Shown here piece after piece: positions 8,793 through 12,477 of a stretch of 12,477 nt of DNA. Source of the DNA: Acidovorax delafieldii. GTDB lineage: Bacteria > Pseudomonadota > Gammaproteobacteria > Burkholderiales > Burkholderiaceae_C. A program made the translations under genes and the position numbers. The notes beneath the pieces are model-generated. The model had not been told where the DNA came from and did not search any database. It saw only the letters and a list, made by a program, of their open reading frames with translations. Every line of letters begins with the position of its first letter. Positions within the stretch are counted from its first letter, which is position 1. The stretch lies in the NCBI GenBank assembly GCA_002327945.1, contig DCVY01000138.1, forward strand, positions 1 through 12,477, in the 5' to 3' direction.

Positions 8793-9380
8793 ATGAAATT
8801 GAAAACATGGTTGATCCTGTCGGCATTGGTGGTGGGCGCAAGTGCGCAGGCTGTGGAAGAACCCGCGGCAAAGACGGGCGAGACGGCCAAGGTATCCATG
8901 TTGCAGAAAGCGGAGGCAGGCGCGAAGCAAGCGGCCGAGGAAGCCAGGGAATCGACGCACAAGGCCGCTGAGGCCGCCAAGCGGGCTGCAGAGAGGGCTG
9001 AACAAGCCGTCAGTGAAGCCTCGCAGAAAACCGCCGAAGCAGCCCATCAGGCCGCGCGAGATGCTGATGAAGCTGCCAAATTGGCAGTTCGCAAGACGGC
9101 ACAAGCCACCCGGAAAGCGACCACAGCGACCAAGGCGGCCGCACAGCAGGCCGAGGAAGCCGCTAAAAACGCCGCCGTAGCGACCAAGGAAGCCGCCCGG
9201 AAGGCCGGGGAAGCGGCGAAAAAGGCGGCCAGATCGGGCAAAGAGGCTGCACAGAAAGCGGCCGAAACCGCCAGAGATGCCGCACAGAAAGCCACGCAAG
9301 CCACCCGAGAGGCTGCCGACAAAGCGCTTGAGGTAACCAAGGAAACCGTCAAAGACGTCAAAGATGCCGTGACGAAGTGA
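8793..9380 (+). CDS. Secreted Ala/Lys-rich LEA-like repeat protein
   Basis: I do not recognise a named gene. From ATG 8793 (AAGGAG six bases upstream; an adjacent ATG at 8790 has poorer spacing) the product is 195 residues. It begins with a signal peptide, MKLKTWLILSALVVGASAQA, with a likely cut after AQA, so the mature protein should be periplasmic or exported. The rest is almost wholly Ala, Lys, Glu, Thr and Gln in loose 11-residue helical repeats (for example KAAEAAK, KEAARKAGEAAKKA). It has no Cys and no aromatic residues after the signal. This resembles group 3 LEA proteins and similar amphipathic-helix proteins linked to desiccation or stress protection. The tail (SGKEAAQ, then ARDAAQKA) recurs in the next gene. 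It could also be a histone-H1-like or phasin-like protein. Confidence 0.8.
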   Translation: MKLKTWLILSALVVGASAQAVEEPAAKTGETAKVSMLQKAEAGAKQAAEEARESTHKAAEAAKRAAERAEQAVSEASQKTAEAAHQAARDADEAAKLAVRKTAQATRKATTATKAAAQQAEEAAKNAAVATKEAARKAGEAAKKAARSGKEAAQKAAETARDAAQKATQATREAADKALEVTKETVKDVKDAVTK

Positions 9381-9463
9381 CCATTGGCAGGCGGACTGCG
9401 TCGAACGGGCCAGTAGGCCGTCGGACTTGGAGCGTCGATAGCAAAAATCGAAGTTTTCACCAC

Positions 9464-9560
9464 AATCGGCCCCAGCGAGGACAGTTTTTGCCGGATTTGC
9501 AGCCCCATAGCCCGGCTATGGGGCAAAAAGACGGTAAAAAATGAACCGCTGCGGCCGATT
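9464..9560. repeat. 97-bp symmetrical palindrome between the two LEA-like genes
   Basis: The outer arms AATCGGCCCCAGCG (9464-9477) and CGCTGCGGCCGATT (9547-9560) match at 13 of 14 positions. The core GCCCCATAGCC (9502-9512) and GGCTATGGGGC (9514-9524) is a perfect 11-bp dyad with one central base. TTTTTGCC (9485-9492) and GGCAAAAA (9522-9529) give an alternative pairing. Both dyads share a centre near 9512-9513. It has no T-run placed as in a terminator. GATTTGCAGCC also occurs twice as a direct repeat (9494-9504, 9557-9567). No gene is supported in 9381-9672. Confidence 0.7.
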
Positions 9561-9602
9561 TGCAGCCGACGATTTCCAAATTCGACAACTTGCTAGGCGG
9601 CC

Positions 9603-9616
9603 GTGAGCGTGCTCAC
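9603..9616. promoter_or_regulatory. Candidate operator dyad upstream of the DUF883 gene
   Basis: GTGAGC (9603-9608) and GCTCAC (9611-9616) form a perfect dyad with a 2-base centre, about 57 bases upstream of the next start codon. The size fits a dimeric repressor site, but no regulator is identified. Confidence 0.35.
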
Positions 9617-9672
9617 CAACCTGAAAAATTGTTGCGCCGATATTTTTTCTTAATCACCGATGGAGGTTTCCC

Positions 9673-10110
9673 ATGTCTGAATCCAACAAGGCCGGTTCTA
9701 TAACCAAAGACAAACTGATAGCCGACATGAAGCAGATTGTTGCCGATGCCGATGCGCTTTTGCAGGCCACCACCGACCAGACCGGCGAGAAGATCGCCGG
9801 CTTGCGCACCCGCCTGCAGGACAACCTAAAGACGGCCCGCAGCCGGTTGGCCGAGGCTGAAACGACGCTGGTCGACAAAACCACGCAAGCCACCCGGGAT
9901 GCGCTGCAAAAAATCTCGAACGCTGCCAATCAAGCAGCTGATGCCGCCAGCGATGCGGCGCAGAAGGCCGAGGAATCGGTCAAAAATGCGACCGAGTCCG
10001 GTAAAGAAGCGGCCCAGCATGCAGCAGAAGTGGCCAGGGATGCTGCCAACAAGGCTTTGGATGCAATAACGGAAATGGCCCGGAAGGCCAAAGACGCCAT
10101 CAACAAGTAG
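9673..10110 (+). CDS. DUF883 (ElaB/YqjD-like) protein with LEA-like tail
   Basis: The 145-residue product starts at ATG 9673 behind a good GGAGG site. Residues about 13-65 (KLIADMKQIVADADALLQ, then GEKIAGLRTRLQDNLKTA and RLAEAE) fit the DUF883 family, whose E. coli members ElaB and YqjD are stationary-phase, ribosome-associated inner-membrane proteins. Family members normally end in a transmembrane helix. Here that anchor is absent, replaced by an Ala/Lys-rich amphipathic tail (about 70-145) very like the tail of the preceding gene (SGKEAAQ, ARDAA). A 16-base identity (CCACGCAAGCCACCCG at 9292-9307 and 9881-9896) supports tail duplication or exchange. There is no signal peptide, so the product is probably cytosolic. 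The domain call is from memory of the family pattern. Confidence 0.78.
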   Translation: MSESNKAGSITKDKLIADMKQIVADADALLQATTDQTGEKIAGLRTRLQDNLKTARSRLAEAETTLVDKTTQATRDALQKISNAANQAADAASDAAQKAEESVKNATESGKEAAQHAAEVARDAANKALDAITEMARKAKDAINK

Positions 10111-10143
10111 CTTCGGGCCACGCTGAACAAGTCCCCAGCGCGT

Positions 10144-10248
10144 GCTGCATTCCCGCATCGGCGGTCTGCGGCGTTGCAAATCCTCGCCATGGCTTGGGTT
10201 ATGGCTGTGGTTTGCGCCTTGCACCCCGTCGCCGATGCAAAGCGCAGC
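10144..10248 (+). repeat. Palindromic element, copy 2 (core conserved, arms diverged)
   Basis: The core stem is GCCATGGC (10186-10193) with GTTATGGC (10198-10205), pairing over 8 bp with two G-U pairs. It is enclosed by GCAAATCC (10176-10183) with GGTTTGC (10209-10215), one base bulged. Outside this, GCATCGGCG (10155-10163) pairs with CGCCGATGC (10230-10238), and GCTGC (10144-10148) with GCAGC (10244-10248). All pairs share a centre at about 10196. The core aligns with the copies at 6687 and 11431 through GTTGC, CCTC and the GG after the stem. It lies in the 296-base gap between the DUF883 gene and the diiron gene. Confidence 0.65.
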
Positions 10249-10265
10249 CCATCGCCAGAACTTAT

Positions 10266-10295
10266 TGAGCCATGACTCACTGAGCCATGATTTAC
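10266..10295 (+). repeat. Two tandem 15-bp repeats upstream of the diiron gene
   Basis: TGAGCCATGACTCAC (10266-10280) is followed directly by TGAGCCATGATTTAC (10281-10295), matching at 13 of 15 positions. Head-to-tail units of this size can be binding sites for a regulator acting on the gene at 10407. No regulator is identified. Confidence 0.5.
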
Positions 10296-10321
10296 ACAAA
10301 GCAGGCCCAGGCAAACTATCC

Positions 10322-10347
10322 GCCACAAAGGCATGTACCGTTGTGGC
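10322..10347. promoter_or_regulatory. Inverted repeat in the leader of the diiron gene
   Basis: GCCACAAAGG (10322-10331) and CCGTTGTGGC (10338-10347) pair at 9 of 10 positions around a 6-base loop, about 60 bases before the start codon. It could be an operator or an RNA hairpin; it has no T-run like a terminator. Confidence 0.4.
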
Positions 10348-10406
10348 ATCCTTGCTTGCGTAAGTCCTACAAGCTCCCAATCTCTTCCATGAGGGGAAAA
10401 GTGGCA

Positions 10407-11234
10407 ATGCACAACGATCAGTGCGCAGCACATTTGCGCTGGCATCTGGAAGATATCGATTTTTCTTCCACCGACACTGCACGCATGCGCGTGCGCGACG
10501 ACATCTTTCTTCTGGTGTGTAGCGCCTCGTTCGTCGAAAGCGGCGCAGAAACCTACGCTCATAACCTGGTGGACTATTTCACGGGCGATACAGAGGTCGG
10601 AGAATGGCTGAGCGAACGCTGGAAAGTCGAGGAGCTGCAGCATGGCCGCGCGCTGAAAACCTATGTGCAGCATGTCTGGCCCGAGTTCGACTGGGACAGC
10701 GCTTATGCCGACTTTTTCGCCGAATACGCCAAACTGTGCACCTGCGACGAACTGGAACCGACAAGGGCTCAGGAATTGGTGGCGCGCTGCATCGTCGAAA
10801 TGGGCACGACCACTTATTATCAGACGCTCAATGCCGTGCTCGATGAGCCCGTGCTGCGGGATATCACCTGGCGAATCCGCGCCGACGAGGTGCAACATTA
10901 CAAGCATTTCTACAGCTATTTTCTCAAGTACCAGCAGCAGGAAAATCTGCGTCGGCCGCATGTAATCGCCACACTTTGGCGTCGCGCGGCGGAACTGCGC
11001 AAGGGCGACGCCGATATCGCGCTGCGACATGCCGCAGCCTGGCGCTTTCGGGGGTGCCGTCAAGCACCGGCGTACGCCGCCATCCAAAAGCAGGTGTACG
11101 AACTGATGGGGGCACAATACCCCATGGATATGGTTGTGCGCATGGCGCTCAAGCCTTTGCAATTGAACGCAAGGCTGCAGCGCTGGGCAGAGCGTCCCAT
11201 CGCTGCGGTGGCACGACGGGTCTTGCTGCGTTGA
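10407..11234 (+). CDS. Diiron ferritin-like protein, acyl-ACP-desaturase-like
   Basis: The 275-residue product has the ligand pattern of a carboxylate-bridged diiron four-helix bundle. A Glu lies at 44 or 48 (FVESGAE), E76 and H79 are in VEELQHG, E131 in VEMGTTTYY, and E161 and H164 in ADEVQHYKHFY. The W..EE..HG..L..Y layout around the first pair resembles soluble acyl-ACP desaturases more than ferritins. Substrate and activity cannot be told from sequence: desaturase, oxygenase or oxidase are all possible. There is no signal peptide or membrane segment. The start is uncertain: ATG 10407 has AGGGGA about 11 bases upstream, while in-frame ATGs at 10389 and 10287 have no ribosome site. A palindromic element and an ABC1 kinase gene follow. 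Confidence 0.75.
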   Translation: MHNDQCAAHLRWHLEDIDFSSTDTARMRVRDDIFLLVCSASFVESGAETYAHNLVDYFTGDTEVGEWLSERWKVEELQHGRALKTYVQHVWPEFDWDSAYADFFAEYAKLCTCDELEPTRAQELVARCIVEMGTTTYYQTLNAVLDEPVLRDITWRIRADEVQHYKHFYSYFLKYQQQENLRRPHVIATLWRRAAELRKGDADIALRHAAAWRFRGCRQAPAYAAIQKQVYELMGAQYPMDMVVRMALKPLQLNARLQRWAERPIAAVARRVLLR

Positions 11235-11430
11235 CGAGCAAGTTCGCGGCCCGGTAAGCGCGGCCCTGGTCACCCGGGAGACAGCCAGCATGGTCTCTGG
11301 GCGCGATGGCAGCGATGGCGTGCAAGGCCAAAGGCCACTGCATCGAATTGCCACTGGCGAACGGCCATGGTAGTCACAAGCCGTATTGATGCAATCGCGC
11401 ACTGGCGCTGCAGCGCAATCCGTATCCATT

Positions 11431-11588
11431 GCAATGTTCGACGCTATGCGGCACATGAAACCGCCCCTTTTGGCGCTTGTCGGCGTTGCCAACCCTCGCG
11501 ATAGCGGTAGCTATCGCTGCGGTTGGCGCCCCTTGCCCTGCGTCCAAACGCATCGCTTTGATTGGTGCCGCCAAGCATCGAACAATGC
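11431..11588 (+). repeat. Palindromic element, copy 3
   Basis: The ends 11431-11454 and 11565-11588 are inverted repeats matching at 20 of 24 positions (GCAATGTTCG on the left, CGAACAATGC on the right). The centre is a strong hairpin: GCCAACC (11488-11494) pairs with GGTTGGC (11521-11527), then across a 3x3 internal loop GCGATAGC (11498-11505) pairs with GCTATCGC (11510-11517) around GGTA. The left arm is homologous to the outer arm of copy 1 (ACGCTAT and GGCACAT shared). GCACTGGCGC occurs on both sides (11399-11408, 11587-11596). It occupies much of the 438-base gap 11235-11672; I see no supported gene or terminator in the rest. Confidence 0.72.
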
Positions 11589-11672
11589 ACTGGCGCAGCC
11601 GCGTCTGCGGTGGGCAATTTGTCAGTGATGAAATCCGGTTGTTCAATTCACCCCTTCAAGAGAAGCACCATC

Positions 11673-11777
11673 ATGCAAAACGAAACCGGCAATCCTACGG
11701 GTGGCGATAACGATACCGCCCTGCTCGAAGCCGAAATGTGCAACGCCGCAGCGCATCCCCAAGGCAAGGGCGCCTGA
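11673..11777 (+). CDS. 34-residue ORF overlapping the ABC1 kinase gene
   Basis: ATG 11673 opens a 34-codon frame starting MQNETGNPTGGDNDTALLEAE and ending AAHPQGKGA. An AGAGAAG purine run lies upstream. The TGA stop shares one base with the ATG of the next gene (TGATG), the standard layout for translational coupling. I recognise no family, signal peptide or membrane segment; the peptide is polar and acidic in the middle. It may be a real small protein or a leader peptide that feeds ribosomes to the kinase gene. The same frame is open further upstream, but through palindrome copy 3, so the late ATG is preferred. Confidence 0.5.
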   Translation: MQNETGNPTGGDNDTALLEAEMCNAAAHPQGKGA

Positions 11778-12477
11778 TGCTGTGGCAGGCTCTGACCGCT
11801 GCGCGCGACCTGGCCCGTTTGCACAACATCGCCTCGATCCTGATCCGCTACGGCTTCGGCGACATGGTGCGCCGGATGGGGCTGGCCAACATGCTGGAGC
11901 GGACCGGGCGGGCGCTGCACTGGAACGAAGCGCAGGAACTGGCGCATCTTGAACCGCCCGCGCGGGTGCGCCGGGCGCTGGAAGAATTGGGACCCACTTT
12001 CGGCAAGCTCGGCCAGGTGCTTGCCACCCGCATTGATCTGTTCGATCCGGAGTGGATCACCGAATTTGGCAAGCTGCAGGACAGCACGCCCGCTGCGCCC
12101 TGGGCCGACATCCGTCAGCAACTTTGCGAAGACCTGGGCACGCCGCCCGAGGAGGTATTCGCCGCCTTCGATCCCGAGCCGCTGGCTGCGGCCTCCATCG
12201 CACAGGTACACCGCGCCCGTCTCGAAGACGGCAGTGAGGTGGTGGTCAAGGTACGCCGGCCCGGCATCCGGCCGGTCATCGAGGCTGACTTGCGCTGGCT
12301 CGGCAGGCTGGCGGAGCTGGCGGACAAGGAAAGCCCGGAACTGCGCGCCCTTCGCCCGCAGGAAATGGTACGCCAGTTCGCCCAGTCGCTGCGTCGCGAA
12401 CTCGATTTCGCCGGCGAATGCCGCAATGCCGAGCACATTGCGGAGAATTTTGCCGGCTATACCGACCAGGACGAGCG
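11777..12477 (+). CDS. ABC1/UbiB-family atypical kinase, 5' part (cut by right edge)
   Basis: The first 233 codons are visible. The family signatures appear in order: the KxGQ motif at residues 77-80 (FGKLGQVLATR), the Ala-rich loop AAAS at 137-140 that replaces the kinase P-loop, the invariant Lys at 158 (VVVKVRRPG), and the ExD motif at 208-210 (RELDFAGE). Family members (UbiB, yeast Coq8) are ATPase-like proteins needed for ubiquinone synthesis or lipid-related roles. There is no ubiE or ubiJ next to it, so it may be a paralogue rather than the main UbiB. The catalytic loop and any C-terminal membrane helices are beyond the window. The start at 11777 overlaps the stop of the 34-codon ORF. 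No separate ribosome site is clear, which fits coupling. Confidence 0.9.
   Translation, partial: MLWQALTAARDLARLHNIASILIRYGFGDMVRRMGLANMLERTGRALHWNEAQELAHLEPPARVRRALEELGPTFGKLGQVLATRIDLFDPEWITEFGKLQDSTPAAPWADIRQQLCEDLGTPPEEVFAAFDPEPLAAASIAQVHRARLEDGSEVVVKVRRPGIRPVIEADLRWLGRLAELADKESPELRALRPQEMVRQFAQSLRRELDFAGECRNAEHIAENFAGYTDQDE

Noticed and set aside
9485..9540. Rho-independent terminator at the 9502-9524 dyad
   Set aside because: The stem is strong, but on neither strand does a T-run follow it in the right place.
10266..10295. CRISPR-like array
   Set aside because: There are only two directly abutting 15-bp units without spacers. No other regularly spaced repeats are in the window.
9930..11492. 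520-codon minus-strand frame across the DUF883 and diiron genes
   Set aside because: It covers two plus-strand genes with ribosome sites or catalytic motifs, two palindromes and gaps. The product is patchy with no recognisable domain.

Overview
The window looks like a chromosomal segment of a beta-proteobacterium, most likely Comamonadaceae (Acidovorax-like). This rests on the GC-rich coding style, the gene order rpsF-priB-rpsR-rplI-dnaB beside grpE-dnaK-dnaJ, and the close match of the predicted proteins to that family from memory; no search was run.

Layout. Bases 1-2381, minus strand: the 5' two-thirds of dnaB (running off the left edge) and the rpsF-priB-rpsR-rplI operon, with a strong UUCG-loop terminator between rplI and dnaB. 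Bases 2382-2687 form a divergent control region: a sigma70-type promoter with a perfect TATAAT fires left into rpsF, and a sigma32-like promoter fires right into grpE. Bases 2688-6506, plus strand: grpE, dnaK and dnaJ, the complete Hsp70 chaperone set, closed by a good terminator at 6545-6578. Convergent tsaD (t6A tRNA modification) lies at 6871-7914 on the minus strand, and a divergent NasT-type ANTAR antiterminator gene at 8015-8641 on the plus strand.

Bases 8642-12477 are more accessory in character. They hold a secreted Ala/Lys-rich LEA-like repeat protein, a DUF883 (ElaB/YqjD-like) protein whose usual membrane anchor is replaced by the same LEA-like tail, a diiron ferritin-like/acyl-ACP-desaturase-like protein, a 34-codon ORF, and an ABC1/UbiB-type kinase that runs off the right edge. 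The gaps between these genes are 290-440 bp long and full of palindromes.

The most notable signal is a family of three dispersed palindromic elements (6687-6852, about 10144-10248, 11431-11588). Each is centred on the same two-part hairpin, whose stems differ between copies by compensating changes. Two copies also share homologous terminal inverted repeats. A fourth palindrome of different sequence but the same design lies at 9464-9560. Two perfect DnaA boxes (TTATCCACA) also stand out, one upstream of dnaB and one overlapping a sigma32-like promoter upstream of dnaK.
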